From Nitrospira sp. (GTDB lineage: Bacteria; Nitrospirota; Nitrospiria; Nitrospirales; Nitrospiraceae), in the NCBI GenBank assembly GCA_030123565.1, contig CP126122.1, positions 941,001 through 1,005,000 on the forward strand: 64,000 nucleotides of DNA, written 5' to 3'. This document shows positions 53,225 through 61,472 of the stretch, piece after piece (positions within the stretch are counted from its first letter, which is position 1; each line of letters starts with the position of its first letter). The notes under the pieces are model-generated. The model worked only from the letters and a program-made list of their open reading frames with translations, made no database searches and was not told the DNA's origin. A program made the translations under genes and the position numbers.

Positions 53225-54424
53225 TCATCGTTTCACGATGAGCGCAAGCGCCTCTCCGCCTCCGATGCAGAGGCCGGCCAGCCCGCGACGGGCATCACGC
53301 GCCTCCATCGCATGGAGCAAGGTCGTGAGGAGCCTGGCTCCGGTCGCGCCGATGGGATGGCCCAGGGCCACGGCCCCGCCATGGACATTCACCTTTTTCA
53401 CATCGAGTCCAAGCTCGCGGTTGATGGCCAGCGAGACGGCGGAAAAGGCTTCGTTGATCTCGAACAGGTCGATGTCGCCGATGGAAAGCCCCGTCTGTTT
53501 CAACAGCCGACGGATCGCCTCCACCGGTGCGATGGTGAACCATTCCGGCGCGAGCGCGGCGCCCGCATAACCCACAATACGGGCCATCGGAGCGAGACCA
53601 AGTCTCTGTGCCTCCTCTTCCGCCATGACGACCAACGCCGCAGCCCCGTCGTTGCAAGAAGGGGAGTTGCCCACGGTCAAGACGCCGTCTTCCTGAAAGA
53701 CCGGCTTGAGTTGTCGCAGCCTCGCCAGATCGACGCGATTCGGTTCCTCATCGTCCGCGACGATGATCGGCGCTCCCTTCTTCTGCGGCACCTCGACCGG
53801 GACGATCTCCCGCTTGAAGGCGCCGGTTGCGATCGCTTCGCGGGATCGCCCGTAACTTTCCAATGCGAAGTCGTCTACTTCCTGCCTCGACAACCGATAC
53901 TTGGCGGCGCAGAGCTCTCCGGCATTCCCCATGTGGAATTGGTTATAGACATCCCAGAGCCCGTCCTTGATCAGGCTGTCCGTCAGCTCTCCATGGCCCA
54001 GTCGATACCCCTGTCTGGCCTTTTCGAGCAGGAACGGAGCACGAGTCATGTTTTCCATTCCACCTGCCACCACCACCTGCGCGTCTCCCAGCGCGATCGC
54101 CCTTGCCGCCATGATCACGGTCTGCAGGCTGGACCCGCAGACCTTGTTGACCGTTACGGCTCCGACATGGTGGGGGAGACCCGCTCCGATTGCCGCCTGC
54201 CTGGCCGGTGCCTGGCCGAGTCCCGCGCTGAGCACGCAACCCATCAAGACCTCCTCGATTCGGTCGCCGGGGAGGCGGGCCCGTTGCAGCGCTTCCGCAA
54301 TCGCGAGGCTGCCCAACTTCGTGGCCGGTATCGCGCTGAAGGAACCGTTGAAACTCCCCATCGGCGTCCGGGCTGCGCTGACGATGACGGCTCGATGTCT
54401 GGTCGTCACAGGAATTTCTCCCAT
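53225..54424 (-). CDS. acetyl-CoA acetyltransferase (thiolase)
   Basis: A 399-residue thiolase. The nucleophile is Cys96 (NKVCGSSLQ). The His loop is GHPIGATGAR and the second cysteine lies in LCIGGGEA. It splits acetoacetyl-CoA into two acetyl-CoA, finishing the butyryl-CoA and leucine routes. It starts inside the E2 3' end (19-base overlap) with GGAG upstream. Confidence 0.93.
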   Translation of the reverse strand: MGEIPVTTRHRAVIVSAARTPMGSFNGSFSAIPATKLGSLAIAEALQRARLPGDRIEEVLMGCVLSAGLGQAPARQAAIGAGLPHHVGAVTVNKVCGSSLQTVIMAARAIALGDAQVVVAGGMENMTRAPFLLEKARQGYRLGHGELTDSLIKDGLWDVYNQFHMGNAGELCAAKYRLSRQEVDDFALESYGRSREAIATGAFKREIVPVEVPQKKGAPIIVADDEEPNRVDLARLRQLKPVFQEDGVLTVGNSPSCNDGAAALVVMAEEEAQRLGLAPMARIVGYAGAALAPEWFTIAPVEAIRRLLKQTGLSIGDIDLFEINEAFSAVSLAINRELGLDVKKVNVHGGAVALGHPIGATGARLLTTLLHAMEARDARRGLAGLCIGGGEALALIVKR

Positions 54425-55551
54425 TCGCTCTGCTCCAGGTGGTTTTTGACCTTCGCCATGAAACGATCGGCCGTCGCGCCGTCGATGATCCGGTGGTCGA
54501 ACGACAGGCTGAGGTAACCCATGGGCCGAATGGCGATGGCATCGTTGATCACGACCGCGCGTTTCTGCACCGAACCCACTCCCAGGATGGCGGCCTGCGG
54601 CTGATTGATGATCGGCGTACTAAAGAGGCTGCCGAATCCCCCGTGATTGGTGATCGTGAAGGTGCCCTCCAGTACCTCCTCGGGAGTCAGTCGCTTGCTC
54701 CTGGCCCGTTCCGCCAGGTCCGATACTTCGTGAGCCAGTTGAGTGAGCCCTTTCCGGTCTGCATGGCGCACGACGGGAACCAGGAGGCCTTCTTCGAGCG
54801 CCACTGCGATGCCGATATGGATATCTTTCTTGATCGCGATCCCCTGATCGCACCAGGATGAGTTCAACAGGGGCAGGTCCTTCATGGCGCGGGTCACCGC
54901 GCTGATCACGAACGGCAGGTAGGTCAGGGAGCGGCCTTCCCGAAATGTGGCGATGGAAGAGAAGTCCGCCTCGAAGAAGGTCGCCACGTGGGCGGCGGTA
55001 CGGCGACTGAGGACCATGCGTTCCGCGATGGTCTTCCGCATCTGCGTGAACGGCAAGATTTCTTCGTGAGGCATGAGGGGTGAGGCGTGAGGAGAGGGAC
55101 TCTTGCCGGATGCGGCTCGCTTGGCGACATAATCCAGTACGTCTTTCTTCGTGACCCTGCCGCCTTCACCGCTTCCCGTGACGGCGGCCAAGTCGACCCC
55201 CTGTTCCTTTGCCAGTTGCCGGACAGCCGGTGAATAGTGGTGCTCGTCTCCCGGCCCCGGCTCCATCGGTCGCATGACCACCCCTCCGACCCGATTGACG
55301 ATGCCGTTTGGCGGTTGACTGTCAAGCCTCGCCAGCAGTTTTCCCACCGGGACGGTCTCACCTTCCCGTACGAGGACCTCCGTCAGGAACCCGGTGGCGG
55401 GAGAAGGAATGTCGAGCGTGACCTTCTCGGTTTCCACCTCCAGGAGCGGTTGGTCCCTTTCGACGGCGCCGCCCTGCGGGATCAACCACTTGACGACGGT
55501 CCCTTCGGCGATGCTTTCACCCAACTGGGGCATGACAATGTCGGTGGACAC
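54406..55551 (-). CDS. branched-chain 2-oxoacid dehydrogenase E2 (dihydrolipoyl acyltransferase)
   Basis: A 381-residue E2. One lipoyl domain has Lys43 in EVETEKVTLD. A peripheral-subunit-binding domain follows near 107-140 (YSPAVRQLAKEQGVDLAAVTGSG), then the catalytic domain ending in SFDHRIIDGA (His/Asp). The linker segment SPHASPLMPHEE is encoded by a tandem repeat (55066-55093). It starts at GTG 55551 after GGAGG. With the E1 genes upstream it makes the branched-chain complex likely, though pyruvate or acetoin specificity cannot be excluded. Confidence 0.88.
   Translation of the reverse strand: MSTDIVMPQLGESIAEGTVVKWLIPQGGAVERDQPLLEVETEKVTLDIPSPATGFLTEVLVREGETVPVGKLLARLDSQPPNGIVNRVGGVVMRPMEPGPGDEHHYSPAVRQLAKEQGVDLAAVTGSGEGGRVTKKDVLDYVAKRAASGKSPSPHASPLMPHEEILPFTQMRKTIAERMVLSRRTAAHVATFFEADFSSIATFREGRSLTYLPFVISAVTRAMKDLPLLNSSWCDQGIAIKKDIHIGIAVALEEGLLVPVVRHADRKGLTQLAHEVSDLAERARSKRLTPEEVLEGTFTITNHGGFGSLFSTPIINQPQAAILGVGSVQKRAVVINDAIAIRPMGYLSLSFDHRIIDGATADRFMAKVKNHLEQSEWEKFL
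55066..55093. repeat. 14-bp tandem repeat in the E2 linker
   Basis: GTGAGGCATGAGGG and GTGAGGCGTGAGGA lie end to end (12 of 14 identical). They encode, on the minus strand, part of the flexible linker after the subunit-binding domain. The sequence resembles low-complexity GAGG repeats and may be an inserted repeat tolerated in the linker. Confidence 0.5.
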
Positions 55552-55570
55552 TTCAACCTCCGGCTATCGG

Positions 55571-55631
55571 CTCTCAGCGGTCAGCTTCAGAGGCATCAGA
55601 GATTCTCTTGCTGATGGCTGAACACTGAGAG
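55571..55631. repeat. imperfect inverted repeat between E1beta and E2
   Basis: CTCTCAGCGGTCAGC (55571-55585) pairs with GCTGAACACTGAGAG (55617-55631) at 13 of 15 positions. It nearly fills the 96-base spacer. It may be a small dispersed palindromic repeat or an mRNA hairpin setting the E1/E2 ratio. Confidence 0.5.
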
Positions 55632-55647
55632 TTTCTTCATTCTCCGT

Positions 55648-56640
55648 TCAATAGGCCGCCAACTTCTTCGCTCCCGCGACGATGTCGCTCACCTTGGGAA
55701 GGAAGAATTCTTCCAGCGGCGTGCTGAAGGGCACCGGCGTGTCCGGCGGGGCGATGCGGATGATCGGCCCGTCCAGACAGTCGAAACATTCTTCCGCCAG
55801 CAGCGCCGCGATCTCGGCTCCGATGCCGCCGGTCTTGTTGTCTTCATGCAGCATGATGGCCTTGCTGGTCTTGCGCACCGACGCGTACACCGTCTCCTTG
55901 TCGAGCGGGATCAAGGTGCGCAGATCCACCACCTCGAGATCGATCCCTTCTTTACGCAGGACCTCCGCCGCTTCCAACGCCAAGTGCACCATCGCTCCAT
56001 AGGTGATGACGGAGATGTCGCTGCCGGTGCGTTTCACCTCGGCCTTTCCGAGGGGAACGATGTAATCCTCCTGCGGCAAGGTCGCCTTGATCCGGCGATA
56101 GAGAAACTTGTGTTCGAAGTAGAGGACGGGGTTGGGGTCTCGAATCGCGGCCTTCAGGAGCCCCTTCGCGTCGTAGGGTGTCGAGGGAGCCACGATCTTG
56201 AGGCCGGGCGAATGGAAGAACCAACCCTCGGGACATTCGGAATGAAAGGGACCGCCATGGACGCCGCCGCCGAAGGGCGCCCGGATCACCATCGGAACCG
56301 CCGCGCCCCAGCGGTAGTGGTTCTTTGCGGCGACTTCGGTGATCTGGTCGAAGGCGCAGGAGATGAAGTCCGCGAACTGCATTTCGACCACTGGCCGCAG
56401 CCCCATCATGGCCGCGCCGATGGCGGCGCCCACGAAGCCGGATTCGGCGAGCGGTGTGTCTAAGACCCGCCACTCCCCGTATTTTTCCAGGAACCCTTCG
56501 GTGACCTTGAAGGCCCCGCCGTAGGCGCCGATGTCTTCGCCCATGAGAAAGACGCGCCGGTCACGGCTCATTTCTTCGTCCAAGGCCTGTGAAATGGCTT
56601 CTACGTAGGTAACCTCCTGCGCGGCGGTCGCGGTCGTCAT
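55648..56640 (-). CDS. 2-oxoacid dehydrogenase E1 beta subunit
   Basis: A 330-residue E1 beta. The pattern YVEAISQALDEEMSRDRRVFLMGEDIGAYGGAF at the N-terminus, EMQFADFISCAFDQI, and VVDLRTLIPLDKETV with the C-terminal IRIAPPDTPVPFSTPLEEFFLP are typical of branched-chain/pyruvate E1 beta. It forms the heterotetramer with E1 alpha. It shares ATGA with the E1 alpha stop. Confidence 0.92.
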   Translation of the reverse strand: MTTATAAQEVTYVEAISQALDEEMSRDRRVFLMGEDIGAYGGAFKVTEGFLEKYGEWRVLDTPLAESGFVGAAIGAAMMGLRPVVEMQFADFISCAFDQITEVAAKNHYRWGAAVPMVIRAPFGGGVHGGPFHSECPEGWFFHSPGLKIVAPSTPYDAKGLLKAAIRDPNPVLYFEHKFLYRRIKATLPQEDYIVPLGKAEVKRTGSDISVITYGAMVHLALEAAEVLRKEGIDLEVVDLRTLIPLDKETVYASVRKTSKAIMLHEDNKTGGIGAEIAALLAEECFDCLDGPIIRIAPPDTPVPFSTPLEEFFLPKVSDIVAGAKKLAAY

Positions 56641-57638
56641 GGTTGCACCTCGTCCTCGGTTGCAAAGACTCCCACCAACGTCTCACGCCCCTCCGGAAGC
56701 GGGCTCTGTTCGGCAAACTCCGTTCCTGTATCGACCTCCTTCTTGACCCGTTCACCGACCTCGTGAAAATAGGATGTTTCGCCGTAGCCTAACTGTGTCA
56801 GGAGCCGCTCTGCCTTGAGGATCGGGTCCTTGGCCTTCCACTCTTCCAGCAATTCACGCGGGACATACTTCGCGGCGTCATGTTCGGAATGGCCGTGCAT
56901 GCGCATGGTCTTAAATTCGAGAAACGTCGGCCCTTCGCCGGCCCGCGCCTTTGCGACGGCTCGTTTCGATGCCAGGTAGACCGCCGCGACATCGTTGCCG
57001 TCCACGATCTCGCCCGGCATGCCGTAGGCCTTCGCCCGCTCGACCACATCCGTGATCGCCATTTGATAACGCAGGGGCGTCGAGTAGGCATATTGATTGT
57101 TGGTGCAGAAGAACACGACCGGGAGTCTGCGCACCGCGGCAAAGTTCATGGCCTCATGAAAATCACCACGACTCGTCCCGCCGTCGCCGGTGCCGGCAAA
57201 GGCGACCCTGGACTCTCCTCTGATCTTGAATGCCAGCGCCGCACCAGCCGCAACCGGCATGTTGTCGGCCAGGTGACTGACGAATCCGAGCACCCCCCGT
57301 TTCAGGTCGCCCATGTGGACGTTGCCGTCCTTCCCTTTGGTGGGCCCGGCCTGCTTGCCGAGGTATTGAGCGATGATTTCACCGGGGGAAAACCCACGAA
57401 TCAGGAAGGCTCCCATATCGCGGTGAAAGGGAGCGATGACATCATCCGGGTTCAATGCCGAGGCATAGCCGACGGCGATCGCCTCCATCCCGTGGCTCGT
57501 GTAGACGCCGCCGACGATCCGACCCTGCCGATAGAGGGCCGTGATCCGCTCTTCCAAACTTCTCGTCAGCCGGAGGTAGTAATACATCTCACGGAGGTCG
57601 CTGCGTTTGATGTCATTCGCCACGACGGCCTGGTCCAT
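56637..57638 (-). CDS. 2-oxoacid dehydrogenase E1 alpha subunit
   Basis: A 333-residue thiamine-diphosphate subunit. The cofactor motif is GDGGTSRGDFHEAMNFA...NNQYAYS (GDG to N). The phosphorylation-loop-like segment MRMHGHSEHDAAKYVP is present. The likely reaction is decarboxylation of branched 2-oxoacids from Val, Leu and Ile, as the neighbouring genes use their products. E3 (lipoamide dehydrogenase) is absent here and is probably shared. Confidence 0.92.
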   Translation of the reverse strand: MDQAVVANDIKRSDLREMYYYLRLTRSLEERITALYRQGRIVGGVYTSHGMEAIAVGYASALNPDDVIAPFHRDMGAFLIRGFSPGEIIAQYLGKQAGPTKGKDGNVHMGDLKRGVLGFVSHLADNMPVAAGAALAFKIRGESRVAFAGTGDGGTSRGDFHEAMNFAAVRRLPVVFFCTNNQYAYSTPLRYQMAITDVVERAKAYGMPGEIVDGNDVAAVYLASKRAVAKARAGEGPTFLEFKTMRMHGHSEHDAAKYVPRELLEEWKAKDPILKAERLLTQLGYGETSYFHEVGERVKKEVDTGTEFAEQSPLPEGRETLVGVFATEDEVQP

Positions 57639-57662
57639 AGACTCCTCCTCTTGGTGACTGTG

Positions 57663-58424
57663 TTAGAGCTCCGGCAGATCCTTCCAGGACAACAACGGCT
57701 TCTTGTCTCTGCACAGGGGACAGTCGGATGGTTCCCACTGCGGCATGTCCAGGTCGGTGCTGAAATAGAACGGGTAGGCCGCAGTCAGTTCATCCATCAA
57801 TGGGAATTGCCTGCTGTCTCGTCTGGCAAAGACCATCATGCCTGCGAGTCTCCCTCCGCGATCCGTCACGACTTTCCCCAACTTGCTGACGCACATGCCG
57901 CGGGTCGTGACGTCGTTCAAGGAGAGAAAACGCTCTCCTGCTTCGACCGTGCCGCGAACCAGGTCGGTGCCGATCTTGCCGGTCTCATGATCGAACGGCG
58001 TGAGCAGGATGCGCAGGGGCATACGGTCGGCCAGCATGTCCCCCGTCCGTTCCGCAAGGAGGCGAGCGCCCGACGAAGTCGCGACGATTCCCGCCGGCGG
58101 GTCATGTCGAAAGGTCTGCAGGATCCACTCCGCCATATTGGCCGCAATCGTTGTTATGAGTTCAGGGAAACGTGCGATGGACTCAAACCGCAAATAGATG
58201 CCCGTATGGTGGCCGGAGACCACCTCCACGTGGCTGTCGAAATACAATGATCGAGAGGTGCGCAGCAGTCGCTGAATATCCCAAGGCGACAGGGTGGGAT
58301 GCGGAGCGTCGTGGATGAGGTGTTCGATCCTCATGTCGATCTCCGGCCCCTCATAGAGCCGTCTCTGTCGTTCCACCAGTTCCTGAATCGCACTCTCCGA
58401 CGCCTTCGCCATCGATTCGATCAT
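57663..58424 (-). CDS. phosphoribosyltransferase-like protein
   Basis: A 253-residue protein with a type I PRTase fold: YFDSHVEVVSGHHTGIYLRFESIARFPEL, PPAGIVATSSGARLLAERTG, and the PRPP-loop FLSLNDVTTRGMCVSKLG, close to orotate PRTase. The C-terminus has a CPLC pair. Nothing in tyrosine or branched-chain breakdown needs such an enzyme, so the role here is unclear. ATG 58424 follows GGAG/AGGG. It lies between FAH and E1 alpha. Confidence 0.7.
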   Translation of the reverse strand: MIESMAKASESAIQELVERQRRLYEGPEIDMRIEHLIHDAPHPTLSPWDIQRLLRTSRSLYFDSHVEVVSGHHTGIYLRFESIARFPELITTIAANMAEWILQTFRHDPPAGIVATSSGARLLAERTGDMLADRMPLRILLTPFDHETGKIGTDLVRGTVEAGERFLSLNDVTTRGMCVSKLGKVVTDRGGRLAGMMVFARRDSRQFPLMDELTAAYPFYFSTDLDMPQWEPSDCPLCRDKKPLLSWKDLPEL

Positions 58425-58440
58425 GTTCGACCCTGCTCCG

Positions 58441-59424
58441 TTAGTGGTTCGCCGCGATTGTCGTTCTGAGGATGCCGATCGGCTGGATTTCCAGTTCGAC
58501 GACATCACCGCGCTTGAGATACCGGTCGAGTTCCAACCCGCAGCCGCCGCCGACCGTGCCGGACCCCAACAGGTCGCCGGGATAGATGGCTTCGCCTCGC
58601 GACACATGTTCGATCATCTGCGGGAAGGACCAATGGATCGTGCCGAACCGCCCTTCCGACCAGACCTCTCCATTCACCCGTGCGACCATCCGCAACGAGG
58701 CCAGATCGGGGACTTCGTCGGGCGTGACCAGGGAGGGTCCAATGGCGGTCGCGAAATCTTTTCCCTTTGCCGGCCCGAGCCGGCAGGCCATTTCCTGGAA
58801 CTGAATGTCCCTCGCGCTGAAGTCGTTCATGATCGTATAGCCGGCGATGTAGTTCGTCGCATCCCGTTCGGCGATATCCACCCCTTTACGTCCGATGATA
58901 CAGGCCAGCTCCAATTCGTAATCCAACTTGGTCGTATTCAGCGGCCAGCGCAGCTCCTGATCTGGTCCGATGATGGTCCGATGGTTGCCTTTGTAGTAAA
59001 CCGGCGCCTTGTACCATTCGGGCGGAATCGGTTGCCCCCGCCTCTTGGAGGTCGCGGCGATGTGGTCTTCGAAGGCGATGAAATCGCGCAGCGAAGGAGG
59101 ATTGGGGAGGGGCGCGGTCAACCGGACGGCAGCCGGGTCATGGAAAATCGTCTCGCCGTTCGAGCCTCCGGCGGAGGAGCCGAGATTCACCGCGTGATCG
59201 AAGGCGAGAGCGGCAGCGGCCATCGTGGAAGTACCGCCTTCCAAAAACTCCAACATGGTTGCGGGCACCTGCGCATCGGCGAGCCGGCGCGGTTGCGCTT
59301 CCCGTCGGTCGGCAAGGAGACGGGCATAGGCCATATTGAGATCGACGATGGAGCGATCGTGCCATGCCCCGACCCTGGTAAAGACTCCGATGGGACTGTT
59401 GATTTGGAAGCTCACGAGTTTCAT
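58441..59424 (-). CDS. fumarylacetoacetate hydrolase family protein
   Basis: A 327-residue FAH-family hydrolase. The metal site is shown by DYELELACIIG and MNDFSARDIQ; GPAKGKDFATAIGPSLV carries the catalytic Lys region. The C-terminal SRGEAIYPGDLLGSGTVGGGCGLELDRYLKRGDVVELEIQPIGILR is typical of the family. After homogentisate dioxygenase it should cleave fumarylacetoacetate or maleylacetoacetate. The start is ATG 59424 sharing ATGA with the previous gene's stop. Confidence 0.88.
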   Translation of the reverse strand: MKLVSFQINSPIGVFTRVGAWHDRSIVDLNMAYARLLADRREAQPRRLADAQVPATMLEFLEGGTSTMAAAALAFDHAVNLGSSAGGSNGETIFHDPAAVRLTAPLPNPPSLRDFIAFEDHIAATSKRRGQPIPPEWYKAPVYYKGNHRTIIGPDQELRWPLNTTKLDYELELACIIGRKGVDIAERDATNYIAGYTIMNDFSARDIQFQEMACRLGPAKGKDFATAIGPSLVTPDEVPDLASLRMVARVNGEVWSEGRFGTIHWSFPQMIEHVSRGEAIYPGDLLGSGTVGGGCGLELDRYLKRGDVVELEIQPIGILRTTIAANH

Positions 59425-60536
59425 GGGCGACTCCAGCTCATCGCATAGTCCTTCCATTCCACTGTTTCAAATTCCGGCATGACCTTGAAGGTGTGTCGCG
59501 ATTCGATCATCACGGCGACTTCTTCCGTCTGTTCTTTGCGTTTGGCCGCTGTGACGGCTTGCGGTTGCGGACCGTGATGAATGCCCTGCGGATGGAGCGT
59601 CAACATGCCGGCCTGAATACCGGCCCGGCTGAAGAATTCCCCCTGGTGGTAGAAGAGCACTTCATCGTAGTCCATGTTGCGATGATAAAACGGCACTCGC
59701 AGCGCCTGGGGGTCGCTCTCCAGTGGTCTCGGGGCAAAGGTCGAGATCAGCGCTCCACCGGCTTGAAAGGTCGCGTGCACGCTGGGAGGTAGATGGTAGC
59801 GCGGGCTGGTGACGGGACGAAAATCCCGCACGTTCAATTTGGCCACCCAAAGGTCGCCCTTCCAGCCAGCCACATCCATGGGGTAGAAGGGGTAGTAGAC
59901 GGTGGTGTAGTCGCCGTCCCGCTTGATGCGCACTTCCCACTCGCGCCGGGTTTTTGCATCGTCCGGTGCGTCGGCCAGTTCCGGCACAGTCAGGACGCCG
60001 GGATCGAACAATGCATGCCGCCCGAGGGGGCCTCGATCGGGCAACTCCACCGGTGCCGGGGTTTCGACGATCAGAAAGAGTCCCGGCTCTCCGCTCGAAT
60101 CGACATGGATGCGGTAGGTCGTGCCTTTCGGAATCACCAGGTAGTCGCCCGGTTCGTAACTCACCAGACCATAGTCGGTTTCCCACTTGCCCCGTCCGCT
60201 GTGCACGAAGACGATTTCGTCGCCGTCGCCGTTGCGCACGAAATGTCCCATCGTCTCTCGGCGCCGCGAGAGTGACAGGCGGGCATCGGGGCTTGCCAGA
60301 ACCGTGACCGGTCTTCCGTCGGCGGAGCGAGAGTCCGGAGTGAGCAACTCCGTGCAGGTAAAGGCACGCGGCCGCAGGGGACCTTCGATCCTGCTCCAAG
60401 CGGTCGGGGGATGGGTATGGTACAGGTGCGAGGAGGGGCCGCTGAATCCTTGGCGACCGTGCTCCTCTTCATACAGGCCGTCGGGAATCCCCACGTGGGC
60501 CTGGTTGGGAGCGGTTCCTTTTTTCAGCAAATACAT
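59421..60536 (-). CDS. hmgA: homogentisate 1,2-dioxygenase
   Basis: A 371-residue dioxygenase of the shorter bacterial type. The N-terminal cupin has HSGRGKWETDYGLVSYEPGDYLVIPKGTTYRI; the iron site lies in FYHRNMDYDEVLFYHQGEFF and HPQGIHHGPQP. It opens the ring of homogentisate to maleylacetoacetate. AGGAGG lies six bases upstream but is in a predicted hairpin (60534-60559). Confidence 0.9.
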   Translation of the reverse strand: MYLLKKGTAPNQAHVGIPDGLYEEEHGRQGFSGPSSHLYHTHPPTAWSRIEGPLRPRAFTCTELLTPDSRSADGRPVTVLASPDARLSLSRRRETMGHFVRNGDGDEIVFVHSGRGKWETDYGLVSYEPGDYLVIPKGTTYRIHVDSSGEPGLFLIVETPAPVELPDRGPLGRHALFDPGVLTVPELADAPDDAKTRREWEVRIKRDGDYTTVYYPFYPMDVAGWKGDLWVAKLNVRDFRPVTSPRYHLPPSVHATFQAGGALISTFAPRPLESDPQALRVPFYHRNMDYDEVLFYHQGEFFSRAGIQAGMLTLHPQGIHHGPQPQAVTAAKRKEQTEEVAVMIESRHTFKVMPEFETVEWKDYAMSWSRP

Positions 60537-60559
60537 CAGGAACCTCCTGACGCGTCAGG
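60534..60559 (-). promoter_or_regulatory. overlapping hairpins at the homogentisate dioxygenase start
   Basis: On the minus strand CGTCAGGAGGTTCCTGATG (60534-60552) folds as an 8-bp stem (one G.U) with a GGT loop, hiding most of the ribosome site and the start codon. CCTGACGCGTCAGG (60546-60559), a perfect palindrome, overlaps it, so the two folds exclude each other. A translational control is possible. Confidence 0.45.
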
Positions 60560-60573
60560 TGCGGTTCGATGTC

Positions 60574-61170
60574 CTACGACGCCCGCCGGTACGGCTTGGA
60601 AGGAGCGTCTTCGAACGGCAACGGAAGGGTCTCGTAATCGACGATGGTTCTCTCGACACCCTTGACCTGATCGCGCTCGATGTCTTTGTAGAGTGATTCG
60701 ACCGTGGCGCGCACGAAGGTCTTGGATTCTTCCTCCCCATGCTGCCGTTGCGTCAGTTCCAGAAACACCCCGCATCCGGGGAAAAGGGGATAGGTGAACC
60801 GCTGTTTGAGCGGCCCGAACCCGTCCCGGCCGTCCTTGATGTCTCCGCTGAATCGGACGCCGTGGGTTTCCCATTCGCGGCACACGGCATCGATGTCATC
60901 CACCTCGATCGCGATGTGCTGCACACCCTCGCCGTACTTGTCGATGAATTCACAGATCTGGGATCGGCGTTCTTTGTTTCTGCCCTGCATCAAGGCGATC
61001 TTCGCATCGCCTCGTTGGACGACGACGGTGTCCATGCTGGACTTGTCGCTGCCCACGTCCTGCGCCGACCAGATGACGTGAAAGCCGAGAATGTTTGTGA
61101 AGAGGAATTCTGCCGCCGCCAGATTCTTCACACACAAGGTGATGTGGTCAATCCCGATGGCTTCTTTCAT
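60574..61170 (-). CDS. single-domain VOC protein related to 4-hydroxyphenylpyruvate dioxygenase
   Basis: A 198-residue VOC-fold protein. The three expected iron ligands are visible: His9 (IDHITLCVKN), His85 (GVQHIAIEVDDI) and Glu138 (GVFLELTQRQ). EFIDKYGEGVQHIA matches HPPD. Full HPPD is about 350 residues with two VOC halves; this one is about half. Placement before homogentisate dioxygenase supports a role in making homogentisate. It may act as a dimer, or may be a different VOC enzyme. It is the first gene of the cluster. Confidence 0.75.
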   Translation of the reverse strand: MKEAIGIDHITLCVKNLAAAEFLFTNILGFHVIWSAQDVGSDKSSMDTVVVQRGDAKIALMQGRNKERRSQICEFIDKYGEGVQHIAIEVDDIDAVCREWETHGVRFSGDIKDGRDGFGPLKQRFTYPLFPGCGVFLELTQRQHGEEESKTFVRATVESLYKDIERDQVKGVERTIVDYETLPLPFEDAPSKPYRRAS

Positions 61171-61260
61171 GACGGTTCCTCCTGCGCGGCATCGTCGATG
61201 CGTCGGATTGTGTCATGCCATGTATCTTCCGCCGGACGGACGTGGTTCACGCATGCCCAC

Positions 61261-61305
61261 AATATAACATAATAGTTGCATCATTCAATATAGATTTTGT
61301 ATCAT
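61261..61305. promoter_or_regulatory. divergent promoters with tandem operator-like repeats
   Basis: Minus strand: TTGAAT (61283-61288), 16 bases, TATATT (61261-61266), reading into the catabolic cluster. Plus strand: TTGCAT (61276-61281), 18 bases, TATCAT (61300-61305). TTGCATCAT (61276-61284) and TTGTATCAT (61297-61305) are direct repeats exactly 21 bases apart, two helix turns. A regulator controlling both directions is likely. Confidence 0.55.
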
Positions 61306-61472
61306 CTCACCATGAGCAGGGCGCCGTCAGAAAAAAAGATGGTTTCGCCGGCCGATGAGGGAGTGATGGGGCAAGCAATCACAGGTCTGCAGTCGAAGGA
61401 GAGAGGTGCTATTTTTCAGGCCATGCAATCGGAACCAGAGGGGACGTCCTTGTATGACGACGGAGGTGCACG

